Origin: SIG78 sp045635745 | GTDB taxonomy: Bacteria > Verrucomicrobiota > Lentisphaeria > Victivallales > Victivallaceae | Direction of reading: 5' to 3' | Assembly (NCBI GenBank): GCA_045635745.1 | Contig: JAZTWG010000051.1 | Location: 1 to 64,000 of the forward strand | DNA: 64,000 bases | The notes under the pieces: generated by a model | Databases searched by the model: none | Told to the model about the DNA's origin: nothing | What the model saw: the letters and a program-made list of their open reading frames with translations, nothing else | Translations under genes and position numbers: made by a program | In this document: positions 15,927-24,360 of the stretch, in pieces | How the letters are laid out: every line of letters begins with the position of its first letter | Position numbering within the stretch: the first letter of the stretch is position 1

Positions 15927-17999
15927 TTACTTTGCCTCCTTTTTCAGCTCCGGAGCTTTGGGGCACTTGGCTTTGGGGCACTTGGCCTTGACCGCGGAAG
16001 CTTTCGCTTTCATAGCTGTGCATTTGCCGGCTTTGAAAGAACAGTCGTTTGTGGTTTTGGGGGTAATAAAGGTAATGGTGTTGCCGATCAAAACCAATAA
16101 GATCAGCCAAGCAGCCCAGTTCAGGCAGCCGGTTACCAGTTTTTCATTGATGATACCAAGGAAGTAATAGTTGGTAACGTGCGAGTGTTCGATCTTGCCG
16201 CCAACACTGTGGAAGTCGTAAGAGCGCACTTCGCTGTCGGCTTCGACTTCTTCGCTGGAAACGTTTTCACCGCACAGGAAGGGCTTGCGTACCCATTCGC
16301 GCTTGAAACCATACCAGCAGATAAAGTAGTGGAGAATCCCCGCCGCAGCAACTGAGCCGAAGATGATCAGAGCCGGGAAGAGCGCCGCTTCGCTGAGCAA
16401 GCCGGGTTTCCCGAACACGCCCACCGCCATCGGCACAAACACCTTCTGAAGAATAAGCATGGTCGTTACACCGGTAGCCAGCACCATCAGTGCCAACAGA
16501 CTCAAAGCGATCTTCATAGTACGGGGGATCTCTTCTTTGGGCAGCACCGGGTGATAACCGGTGTGCTGGATACGGCCGATCCATTTGGCCCAGAAATACA
16601 CGGTCAGCGCGCTGCCGAGTACCATAAAAATCAGCAGGAACGGTGAACGCATGGTCGCTTCGATGGCCAGCCATTTGCTCAGGAGCATACCGAAGGGCGG
16701 CAGCAGCATTGACATCATGCCGATCAGGATCATGATCGAAGTAAATGGCATCTTGAACATGAGGCCGTCCATATCTTCGATATCGCGCGAACCGATCTTC
16801 TGTTCAATACGGCCCACACAGAGGAAGAGCAGACCTTTGCTCAAGGCGTGGAAGCTGATGATCGCCAGACCCGCGGCGTAAGCCAGCGGCGAGTTGATCC
16901 CGGCGCAGGCAACCACCAAACCGAGGTTGGAGATCGTCGAGTAAGCCAGAACCCGTTTGCCGTTGCTCTGGGTGCAGGCAAGCAATGCGCCGCCGAGGAA
17001 GGTTATAGCTCCGGCAAACGCAATGACCATAGTCACGCGGGTATCGGCCTGATAGTTGGGGGTAAGGCGCATCACCAGATAGACCCCGGCTTTCACCATG
17101 GTGGCAGCATGAAGCATAGCCGATACCGGAGTGGGGGCGACCATTGCGCCCAGCAGCCAGCTCTGGAACGGAAACAGTGCCGATTTTGTGAATGCCGCAA
17201 TCGCCAGCAGTACTGCCGCCAGAATGGTGACATGATCTTTGCTGAACAATTCGTTGAAAGTTTCACCGCCGGTCTGGAACTTGAGAACGATCACACCCAG
17301 CACCAGCAGTACACCGCCGAAGCTGTTGATCAGCAATGCACGGACAGCGTTCTGGCTTCTGGCCTTGCCGCCATCCTGACCGATCAATGCATAACTGCAC
17401 AGCGTTGTACCTTCCCAGAAGAAACTGAAGAACGAAAGCTGGCTGGAAACCACCAGACCGATCATCAGCCCCAGGAAGCTCAGGAATACAAAGTAGAAGC
17501 GCTGGAGCGAACCGGCGCCTTCCGGAGCATGTTTCTGGTGATTGTGCATATAGCCGATGGAAAAAATCAGGATCGCCGCGCCTACGCAGCAGCTGACCAG
17601 CAGCATGATGCGGGCGAGATTATCGATCTTGAAGAGTTCAAAGGCGTGATGTTCAGCCGGAATAAAGATCCCGCCGACCACTCCGGCGATCTGCAATACG
17701 CCGAAAAGTACAATCCACCAATTTTTGATTTTGAGTGCCACGATAAGGATAACTGCAATGATCGCCAGTTCAAGACCGACGCCCACATGAGCCATCCACG
17801 GCGCCGCTTGCATAGTCCAGACGCCGTTGTCGCACAAAGTTGAGAGATACACCACACCGATACCGCCGGCAGCGATCAATACTGCCAGCAAGGTGACCAA
17901 TGTGTAGCGCACCCGATCACTGGTAATTATTCCGGCCAGCACACCGCCGATAAGCGGCAGCGCGATCAACACCGGAAGCACCCATGAGATCCAATTCAT
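15927..17999 (-). CDS. echA: Ech hydrogenase antiporter-like subunit EchA (NuoL-like)
   Basis: A 690-aa Mrp/NuoL-type proton- or sodium-translocating membrane subunit, with about 15 membrane segments. The core contains the antiporter signature with the functional Lys/His region (FTKSALFPFQSWLLGAM...PTPVSAMLHAATMVKAGVYL). The C-terminus has an odd hydrophilic tail of about 40 residues after the last membrane helix. It is rich in Lys, Ala and Cys, with a repeated CPKAK unit. A good AAGGA ribosome binding site precedes the ATG. It is the first ech gene, 78 nt after hypB, so hyp and ech are probably co-transcribed. Confidence 0.93.
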   Translation of the reverse strand: MNWISWVLPVLIALPLIGGVLAGIITSDRVRYTLVTLLAVLIAAGGIGVVYLSTLCDNGVWTMQAAPWMAHVGVGLELAIIAVILIVALKIKNWWIVLFGVLQIAGVVGGIFIPAEHHAFELFKIDNLARIMLLVSCCVGAAILIFSIGYMHNHQKHAPEGAGSLQRFYFVFLSFLGLMIGLVVSSQLSFFSFFWEGTTLCSYALIGQDGGKARSQNAVRALLINSFGGVLLVLGVIVLKFQTGGETFNELFSKDHVTILAAVLLAIAAFTKSALFPFQSWLLGAMVAPTPVSAMLHAATMVKAGVYLVMRLTPNYQADTRVTMVIAFAGAITFLGGALLACTQSNGKRVLAYSTISNLGLVVACAGINSPLAYAAGLAIISFHALSKGLLFLCVGRIEQKIGSRDIEDMDGLMFKMPFTSIMILIGMMSMLLPPFGMLLSKWLAIEATMRSPFLLIFMVLGSALTVYFWAKWIGRIQHTGYHPVLPKEEIPRTMKIALSLLALMVLATGVTTMLILQKVFVPMAVGVFGKPGLLSEAALFPALIIFGSVAAAGILHYFICWYGFKREWVRKPFLCGENVSSEEVEADSEVRSYDFHSVGGKIEHSHVTNYYFLGIINEKLVTGCLNWAAWLILLVLIGNTITFITPKTTNDCSFKAGKCTAMKAKASAVKAKCPKAKCPKAPELKKEAK

Positions 18000-18077
18000 A
18001 ATTTTGTCCTTTGTTTGTTGGAATACCTTTTCCTTATATTTTTTATGGAAACTGCATCCCGTTGGTTTATATATAGC

Positions 18078-18887
18078 TTATTTGTTTATTTTATTTTTCA
18101 AAAACTCTATCCAGTTGCTGAATCCTTCCTCTGTTTTGGTCGAAATGCGCATGGTCTGCACATCGGGATTGACCTGGTTTATATTTTTTAAGCATAAGCT
18201 GTAGTTCCAGTCCAGCGCCGCTTCCAGATCGCATTTGGTCACCAGTACCAATTCTGCGGCTGCAAACAACGCCGGATATTTCAACGGCTTTTCTTCGCCT
18301 TCCGGAGTGGACAACAGAGCTATCTTGGCATTTTCGCCAAGATCAAATGCCACCGGGCAGACGAGATTACCGACATTTTCTATAAACAATATATCTGTAT
18401 TTTCCGGAACCGCACATTCCAGAACGCTCTGGACTCTGGCGGCATCGAGGTGGCAGCTGGAATGCGTCTCTATCTGCGTAACTGCACAGCCGGTTGCCTG
18501 CATACGCTTTGCATCGATATCGCCATATTGGTCGCCCACGATCACCGCGGCACGGATGCCTTCGGCAGTGAGTTTTTCCAGCGTTTTGACCAGCAAAGTC
18601 GTTTTGCCCGATCCCGGCGAGGAGATCAGATTGAATGCCGTGATCTTGCGGCCGCGGAACCAGCCGCGGTTTTCTGCCGCCACCCGGTCATTGGCCGAAA
18701 GTATGGCTGTGCCGATAGCGATTTCCCGGGTTTCCGCTTCGTTGTGCGTATGCGTATAAACCGTGCCGTCCGGGCGCGTATGCGTGTGTTCGCCATGTGC
18801 GTGATCGTGCGTATGTGCGTGATCGTGACCATGGTGATGATGAGTGTGTTCGTGGTGATGTCCCGAACAACCGCAATCTTTACACAT
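18078..18887 (-). CDS. hypB: Hydrogenase nickel incorporation GTPase HypB
   Basis: A GTPase that delivers nickel to the hydrogenase large subunit with HypA. The 269-aa protein starts with the high-affinity nickel motif CKDCGC, followed by a His-rich nickel-storage stretch (about residues 10-48, many HHH/HxH). The G domain has the P-loop SPGSGKTTLL, the metal-site Cys-His pair in THSSCHLDAA, and TKCDL in the place of NKxD. The start at MCKDCGCS is set by the family N-terminus and overlaps hypA by 8 nt. The His-rich tract suggests nickel storage. Confidence 0.96.
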   Translation of the reverse strand: MCKDCGCSGHHHEHTHHHHGHDHAHTHDHAHGEHTHTRPDGTVYTHTHNEAETREIAIGTAILSANDRVAAENRGWFRGRKITAFNLISSPGSGKTTLLVKTLEKLTAEGIRAAVIVGDQYGDIDAKRMQATGCAVTQIETHSSCHLDAARVQSVLECAVPENTDILFIENVGNLVCPVAFDLGENAKIALLSTPEGEEKPLKYPALFAAAELVLVTKCDLEAALDWNYSLCLKNINQVNPDVQTMRISTKTEEGFSNWIEFLKNKINK

Positions 18888-19233
18888 CTTCCACCTCAAT
18901 ACTTTCCAATAAAAATTCACTGCCGCTTTCCCGGTGCAATGAGTCAAGCTTGCATTCCGGGCATTCTATGCGCCAATCGTTAAATTCAAACTCTTTACCG
19001 CAATTTTTACAGCGGTGTTTCAATAAAGCTGTTTTTATCGCCAGCTTGCAGTTTTCCAAACCGCTCCCCGGAAAATTCGCCAATGCCGGTTCCCACGCAA
19101 ACTGCAGCGCTTCCGGATCGATTCCTGAAAGGATACCGGCCTTGACATGGGCACAGCTTATTTTTACATTATTACTTTTGCTGTACTCTATCAAACTTTC
19201 CGCCAGCGCGGTTGCTATGGATAACTCGTGCAT
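18880..19233 (-). CDS. hypA: Hydrogenase maturation nickel/zinc protein HypA
   Basis: A 117-aa nickel chaperone. It begins MHELSIA, with the N-terminal amine and His2 serving as nickel ligands, and has a zinc site from CKNCGKEF and CPEC. A clear GAGGT ribosome binding site precedes the ATG. It sits between hypE and hypB with tight spacing. Confidence 0.95.
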   Translation of the reverse strand: MHELSIATALAESLIEYSKSNNVKISCAHVKAGILSGIDPEALQFAWEPALANFPGSGLENCKLAIKTALLKHRCKNCGKEFEFNDWRIECPECKLDSLHRESGSEFLLESIEVEDV

Positions 19234-19240
19234 ATTTACC

Positions 19241-20236
19241 TCAACAGATCCTCGGCAGCTGGTCGCCGGCAGGCACAATGAGTTTCCGCATTGCGCCCCA
19301 TTGGCTCTGCAGATGCACCGCTCCGGCGTTTTCACTTACGGTGCCGATAACTGCTGCATGGCTGTATCCGCTGATCTCCCGGAGCACTTTTATACAATCT
19401 TCGGCAATATCATTTGCCACTACTGCCACAAAGCACCCTTCGCAGGCCGCAAAAAACGGATCTATGCCCAGCAGTTTGGATATGGCGGCTACTTCTTTGC
19501 CGATCGGCAGGGCGTTTTCTTCTATTACAGCGCCAACGGGTGTATTTTCAAATATTTCGCTGATTATACCCAGAACCCCGCCCCGGGTGGCATCGCGCAT
19601 GAATTTGAGTTTATCTCCGGCCGCAGTGGCGAGCGCTTCCACTGCCGGAGCCAGAACCTTACAATCACTTTCAAGATTTCCGCAATCCAGATTGTAGCGG
19701 TTGGCCATAATGCACAAACCGTGTTCGCCGATATTGCCGCTGACGATGATTTTATCGCCGGCAGCAAAACGCTGCGCGGCAAGCTGCATACCCTGCCGTT
19801 TGAATCCAACTCCGGCGGTGTTTATGTAAATACCATCGCCGGAACCGGCCGGTACTACTTTTGTATCGCCGGTAACGATCAACACGCCGGCTGCGGCGGC
19901 TTCTGTTTGCATACTGTCGAGGATCTTCCGCAGTTCGTCGAGAGTCAACCCCTCTTCTATGATCAGACTGCAGGTTAGGTATTTGGGAACACCGCCTGCC
20001 ATAAGTATATCGTTCACAGTGCCGGCTACGGCGAGTTTGCCGATATTGCCGCCGGGGAAAAATCTGGGGGTGACTACAAAACTGTCGCTGGAAATAACCA
20101 GTCCTTCCGGCGTGGCGGCTCCATCCGGCAATCCGGATAAAATATCATTGGAAAAACGGGTGGCTATTTCGTTGCGGATCAGATCATTCTGCAGTCTGCC
20201 GCCGCCGCCGTGGGCAAGGGTTATGATTTCGCTCAT
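19241..20236 (-). CDS. hypE: Hydrogenase maturation protein HypE
   Basis: A 331-aa ATP-dependent dehydratase (PurM-like fold) that converts the carbamoyl group on its C-terminal Cys into the cyanide ligand of the NiFe site. The N-terminal LAHGGGGRLQNDLI and the terminal PRIC (the modified Cys is the last residue) are diagnostic. The ATG overlaps the hypD stop (ATGA). Its partner HypF is not in this window. Confidence 0.96.
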   Translation of the reverse strand: MSEIITLAHGGGGRLQNDLIRNEIATRFSNDILSGLPDGAATPEGLVISSDSFVVTPRFFPGGNIGKLAVAGTVNDILMAGGVPKYLTCSLIIEEGLTLDELRKILDSMQTEAAAAGVLIVTGDTKVVPAGSGDGIYINTAGVGFKRQGMQLAAQRFAAGDKIIVSGNIGEHGLCIMANRYNLDCGNLESDCKVLAPAVEALATAAGDKLKFMRDATRGGVLGIISEIFENTPVGAVIEENALPIGKEVAAISKLLGIDPFFAACEGCFVAVVANDIAEDCIKVLREISGYSHAAVIGTVSENAGAVHLQSQWGAMRKLIVPAGDQLPRIC

Positions 20237-21282
20237 AAGACTCCTCCCTGATAATGAAAAGCTGCCGAGCATGCGCCTTCGCTGCTTGACATGCAGGCCC
20301 CGGCAGGATTATCCGGCGTGCAGACCTTGCCGAAAAGCGGACAATCTGTTGGTTCAATTACGCCGGTGAGTACTTCTCCGCACCGGCATCCGGGATTTTC
20401 ACGCCCTTCGACCTGTGAAAGATCAAAGCGCTTTTCTGCATCAAAGCCGGCAAACTGCTCCTTTAAGCGCCATCCGGCATTGGCAATATCTCCAAGTCCG
20501 CGCCATGTGCTGGAGGCTTGTTCAAAATAGTTATCGATCAGCTGCAAAGCAAAAGTATTGCCGTTATCGCGCACAGCGGATGGGTAGTTGTTGCAGAGAT
20601 AATCTTTGTTGTTTCCGGTAATGGCTTCGAGAATAAGTTTGATGCTGTGGAGTATATTTTCCGGCTCAAAACCGGCCACAACTGCCGGAATTTGCAGTTT
20701 TTTGAAGTAGGTGCTCCCCACTACGCTTGCCACATGACCGGGCAGCAGCAGACCGGAGATTTGTTGTGTTCCGCAAAGATATGTGAGTACCGGTCTGATT
20801 TCTTTAAAGTCGGAAAGCAGCGAAAAATTCTTTACTTTTGCTTCGCAGCAGCTTTGCATAAGTGCCGCCGCCGCACTCAATGTGGGGGCAAAACCCACCG
20901 CCGCAAAAACCACTTCCCGGTCGGGATTTTCAATGGCAAAAGTCAGCGCATCTTCCGGCGAATAGACCAGTTTCAGATTTTTTTCACCCATCAGAGAACC
21001 GTGAACTCCGGGAATACGCAAAAGATCGCCGAACATTGCCACTGTTATGCCTTGACGGAGCAAGGTGCGGATCTTTTCGATGAAAAGCACACCGGAAACG
21101 CAAATCGGACAGCCGGGTCCGGAAATAAGTTTTACATTCTCCGGCAGCAATACACGCAGATTGTTTTTGGCGATCGCGTGAGTATGCGTGCCGCACACTT
21201 CCATTACCCGTATGTTATGACCGCAGGCTGCTGCGGCTTTTTTCAAAGCCGTGCGCCAGAAATTTGCAACTTGCAAATCCAT
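20233..21282 (-). CDS. hypD: Hydrogenase maturation protein HypD
   Basis: A 349-aa [4Fe-4S] scaffold protein. With HypC it assembles the Fe(CN)2CO unit. Conserved Cys motifs are all present: MEVCGTHTHAI, GPGCPICV, PGCRCGEVL and CPLFGKVCTP. The start MDLQVANFW was chosen over an upstream ATG in the leader. It overlaps hypE by 4 nt. Confidence 0.96.
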   Translation of the reverse strand: MDLQVANFWRTALKKAAAACGHNIRVMEVCGTHTHAIAKNNLRVLLPENVKLISGPGCPICVSGVLFIEKIRTLLRQGITVAMFGDLLRIPGVHGSLMGEKNLKLVYSPEDALTFAIENPDREVVFAAVGFAPTLSAAAALMQSCCEAKVKNFSLLSDFKEIRPVLTYLCGTQQISGLLLPGHVASVVGSTYFKKLQIPAVVAGFEPENILHSIKLILEAITGNNKDYLCNNYPSAVRDNGNTFALQLIDNYFEQASSTWRGLGDIANAGWRLKEQFAGFDAEKRFDLSQVEGRENPGCRCGEVLTGVIEPTDCPLFGKVCTPDNPAGACMSSSEGACSAAFHYQGGVL

Positions 21283-21301
21283 AAAAAAGCCTATCAATAT
21301 A

Positions 21302-21529
21302 TCATTCGGCAAGTTCGTTTTTCAGCTCTTCAAAAATCTTGAGCTGTTCTTCGAGCTTTACCGGATCGACTGTTTCAATGGCATAACCGGCATGCACTAA
21401 AACATAATCACCCACTTTGGCATCGGGCAGCAGCCGCAGACTTATTCTGCGGGAAACACCGTCCAGATCCGCCATTGCGAACTTGTCGGGCAATATATCA
21501 GTAAGGCGCATTGGCCAGGCTATACACAT
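21302..21529 (-). CDS. hypC: Hydrogenase maturation chaperone HypC
   Basis: A 75-aa HypC/HupF family chaperone. The N-terminal MCIAWP carries the essential Cys2 that shuttles the Fe(CN)2CO unit and binds the large-subunit precursor. GDYVLVHAGYAI is the family's second hallmark. An upstream in-frame ATG (MSDFIM) would bury Cys2 and is therefore rejected. It is the first gene of the hyp-ech operon. Confidence 0.95.
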   Translation of the reverse strand: MCIAWPMRLTDILPDKFAMADLDGVSRRISLRLLPDAKVGDYVLVHAGYAIETVDPVKLEEQLKIFEELKNELAE

Positions 21530-21574
21530 AATAAAATCACTCAATATTTATTTCTAATAAATATAAACTGACTT

Positions 21575-21602
21575 AATATACACCCAGCTTGAAAAATTGC
21601 AA
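21575..21602 (-). promoter_or_regulatory. Candidate promoter of the hyp-ech operon
   Basis: On the minus strand, TTGCAA (21597-21602), a 16-nt spacer and TATATT (21575-21580) lie 46 nt before the hypC ATG. No operator is recognised. Confidence 0.45.
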
Positions 21603-21645
21603 CTTTTTGCCATTCAGTTTTTTCACAAATCAAAAGCGTTTTTTT

Positions 21646-23694
21646 TCAGCGTTTGCTCTTGAAATTCTGCACAAAACGATTATCGGTCAGAGTGTTGAGT
21701 TTGTCGCGCAATTTTGCTGCCCGTTCAAACTCAAGACTTTCGGCGGCGGCAAGCATTTCTGTTTCCAGATCGCAGACCAGCTGCGAGAGTTCCCGGGCGC
21801 TTAAATTTTTTACTTCTATACGTCCGGCAACTCCACTGGAGTTATTGCCGAAAACACTGGCTGCGGCTTCGCCGGCGGCGTGGCGGTCGCTGTTGGATTT
21901 TACCACGTCGCTGATGGTTTCGCGCCTGGCTTTTTCGATGGTTTTGGGAGTGATGTTATGTTTTTGGTTATAAGCTGTTTGCCGCTGCCGGTGGTCGCTG
22001 GTTACATCGATGAGTTCCTGCATGGCAGGAGTGATTTTTTCGCCGTAAAGTATGACTCTGCCCTGTGCATTGCGCGCGGCGCGGCCGGCCACCTGGATAA
22101 GAGAGCGCGAACTGCGCAAAAAACCTTCTTTATCCGCATCAAGGATCGCTACCAATGTCACTGAAGGCAGGTCGATACCTTCGCGCAGAAGATTGATTCC
22201 GATAAGACAATCGAATTCGCCTTCGGAGAGTTTTGTCAAAACTTTCACCCGCTCAAGGGCATCCATTTCCGAATGCAGATAACTTACGCGCAGTTCCAGC
22301 TCGTTGAGGTAATCCGAGAGTCTTTCTGCGCTTTTCTTGGTCATGGTCGTTACCAGCACCCGCTCTTTGCGTCTGGCGCAATTTCTTATTTCGGCGGCCA
22401 CATCATCGACCTGGCCTTCCAGCGGACGGATCTCGATTTCCGGATCGAGCAAACCGGTGGGGCGGATGATCTGCTCCACCGGTTTGGCGGTGCGTTCCAG
22501 TTCATAATTGCCGGGTGTGGCCGATACATAGATCATACGTTTGGTGAGCGCTTCAAATTCTTCAAATTTCAACGGCCGGTTATCCAATGCACTGGGCAGC
22601 CGGAAACCGTGATCGATCAGGGTCTGCTTGCGGTTGCGGTCAGCCTTGAACATGGCATTGATCTGTGGTATGGTCACATGCGATTCGTCGATGATCGTCA
22701 AGTAATCGTCGGGGAAAAAGTCCAGCAGGCACGGCGGTCGGCTGCCCGGAGTGCGTTTGGCCAGGTGGCGCGAATAATTTTCGATGCCGGAAGCGTAGCC
22801 GAATTCTTTGAGCATTTCTATATCGCTGGTGACCCGCTGGTAAATCCGTTGAGCTTCAACCAGCAGACCCTGACTTTCGAAAAAATTCACCTGTTCATGC
22901 ATCTCTTTGAGAATGGTTTCACTGGCTTCTTCAATACGTTTTGCGGGCAGGACAAAGTGTTTGCATGGGTAAAATGTTATGCTTGCCGGACGGGTTTTGA
23001 TATGGCCGGAAACAACATCGTGCCGGGAAATAGCTTCGATTTCATCGCCCCAGAAAGAGAGCCGGATAAAGTCATCGCGCTGCGGCTTGAATATTTCAAT
23101 GGTATCGCCTTTAACGCGGAACTCTCCGGCGCCCGGGCTGGTGTCGTTGCGCTCGTATTGTATATCGATGAGCTTGCGCAGAAAGTCATCGCGGTCAACG
23201 CTTTCGCCGGCAGAAACTGTTACACACATATTGGCGTAGTCATCGGGAGAACCCAAGCCGTAAATGCATGATACGCTCGCAATTACGATCGTGTCGCGCC
23301 TTTCCAGCAAATTGGCGGTGCTGGCAAGACGCAGTTTTTCGATATTCTCATTAATAGAGGCATCTTTGGCTATGTATGTATCGGTGGCGGGGATGTATGA
23401 TTCCGGCAGATAATAGTCATAGTAACTTATAAAATACTCTACTGCGTTATCAGGAAAAAATGCTTTGAATTCGCTGTAAAGCTGTGCTGCCAGCGTTTTG
23501 TTGTGACTCAAAACCAGCACCGGCGCATCAAGCTGTGCAATAACATTGGCCAGCGTGAATGTTTTTCCCGAGCCGGTCACGCCCAGCAGAGTCTGCTCTT
23601 TGGCACCGGCAGCAAAGTTTTTTACCAGCGAGGCAATAGCCTGCGGCTGGTCGCCAGAGGGTTTGTATTCGGATTTTAACTGAAACAGACTCAA
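21646..23694 (-). CDS. uvrB: UvrABC excinuclease subunit B
   Basis: The damage-verification helicase of nucleotide excision repair, 682 aa. Walker A is GVTGSGKTFTLA. The beta-hairpin that probes DNA is around YYDYYLPESYIPATDTYI. A helicase DESH box (IIDESHVTIPQ) is present, as is the C-terminal UVR motif binding UvrA/UvrC (about residues 640-675). The gene starts 3 nt after the acetyltransferase stop, so the two are probably co-transcribed. Confidence 0.98.
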   Translation of the reverse strand: MSLFQLKSEYKPSGDQPQAIASLVKNFAAGAKEQTLLGVTGSGKTFTLANVIAQLDAPVLVLSHNKTLAAQLYSEFKAFFPDNAVEYFISYYDYYLPESYIPATDTYIAKDASINENIEKLRLASTANLLERRDTIVIASVSCIYGLGSPDDYANMCVTVSAGESVDRDDFLRKLIDIQYERNDTSPGAGEFRVKGDTIEIFKPQRDDFIRLSFWGDEIEAISRHDVVSGHIKTRPASITFYPCKHFVLPAKRIEEASETILKEMHEQVNFFESQGLLVEAQRIYQRVTSDIEMLKEFGYASGIENYSRHLAKRTPGSRPPCLLDFFPDDYLTIIDESHVTIPQINAMFKADRNRKQTLIDHGFRLPSALDNRPLKFEEFEALTKRMIYVSATPGNYELERTAKPVEQIIRPTGLLDPEIEIRPLEGQVDDVAAEIRNCARRKERVLVTTMTKKSAERLSDYLNELELRVSYLHSEMDALERVKVLTKLSEGEFDCLIGINLLREGIDLPSVTLVAILDADKEGFLRSSRSLIQVAGRAARNAQGRVILYGEKITPAMQELIDVTSDHRQRQTAYNQKHNITPKTIEKARRETISDVVKSNSDRHAAGEAAASVFGNNSSGVAGRIEVKNLSARELSQLVCDLETEMLAAAESLEFERAAKLRDKLNTLTDNRFVQNFKSKR

Positions 23695-23697
23695 TGT

Positions 23698-24186
23698 TCA
23701 TTCACTTTCTGTTAAATCCATCATGTAGCAAACCTGCTCGGCTCTGCGTTTGAATCCGGCACGCTCGTAGGCGCGCCGGGCAGGGGCATGGGCATCGTCC
23801 AGACCGGTAGTCACCACCGCAGCACGCATACCTTCGGCTTTGAAACGCTCAAAGACCGCCTGATACATTTCCTGCCCCACACCTTTTTCTCCGCAGAACG
23901 GATCAACGGCGTTGTTGGAGATCTGGGCGACTTTGCTTTGACTGTTCAGGATTATACAGATAAAACCCACTACTTTGCCATTGCGTTCGGCCACATACAG
24001 CCAGTCGGGGTGTTCAGTAAAAAATTTGTGCAGCCACGGCGTCTTGCTGTTGCGGCAATCGGGATTGACTGTATTGTAAAGCTCCTTGCCGAACACATTT
24101 TCCAGATGGTCAAAAATCTTTTCCCAGGCATCTTTGGCAATGCGGCAGATCGTATCGAGATCTCCGGCTTGGCAGAATCGTATCAT
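23698..24186 (-). CDS. GNAT family N-acetyltransferase
   Basis: A 162-aa acetyl-CoA-dependent acyltransferase. The fold is recognisable from WLYVAERNGKVVGFICIIL (beta4 region), a pyrophosphate-binding stretch EKGVGQEMYQAVFERFKAEG in the place of Q/RxxGxG/A, and the terminal ARRAYERAGFKRR. The substrate cannot be told. The start at MIRFCQAGDLD is the usual GNAT N-terminus. It lies immediately upstream of uvrB. Confidence 0.8.
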   Translation of the reverse strand: MIRFCQAGDLDTICRIAKDAWEKIFDHLENVFGKELYNTVNPDCRNSKTPWLHKFFTEHPDWLYVAERNGKVVGFICIILNSQSKVAQISNNAVDPFCGEKGVGQEMYQAVFERFKAEGMRAAVVTTGLDDAHAPARRAYERAGFKRRAEQVCYMMDLTESE

Positions 24187-24277
24187 AATAAAAGCTCCAT
24201 GGTTCAGGGAATACTTGCTTGCCAGTAATATAAAACCATAAACAGCTCTTTGCAAACTTAAAAAAACGTTTTGTTAT

Positions 24278-24306
24278 TTGAAAAATATTCAATCTTGTGT
24301 TACATT
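24278..24306 (+). promoter_or_regulatory. Candidate promoter of the phosphomannomutase operon
   Basis: TTGAAA (24278-24283), a 17-nt spacer and TACATT (24301-24306) lie 55 nt before the ATG at 24361. A good ribosome binding site (AAGAGGTG) precedes that ATG. Confidence 0.45.
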
Positions 24307-24360
24307 ACACACAAAATAACTGTCTGTAAGAGAAAATTACAAAATATAAAGAGGTGTATT

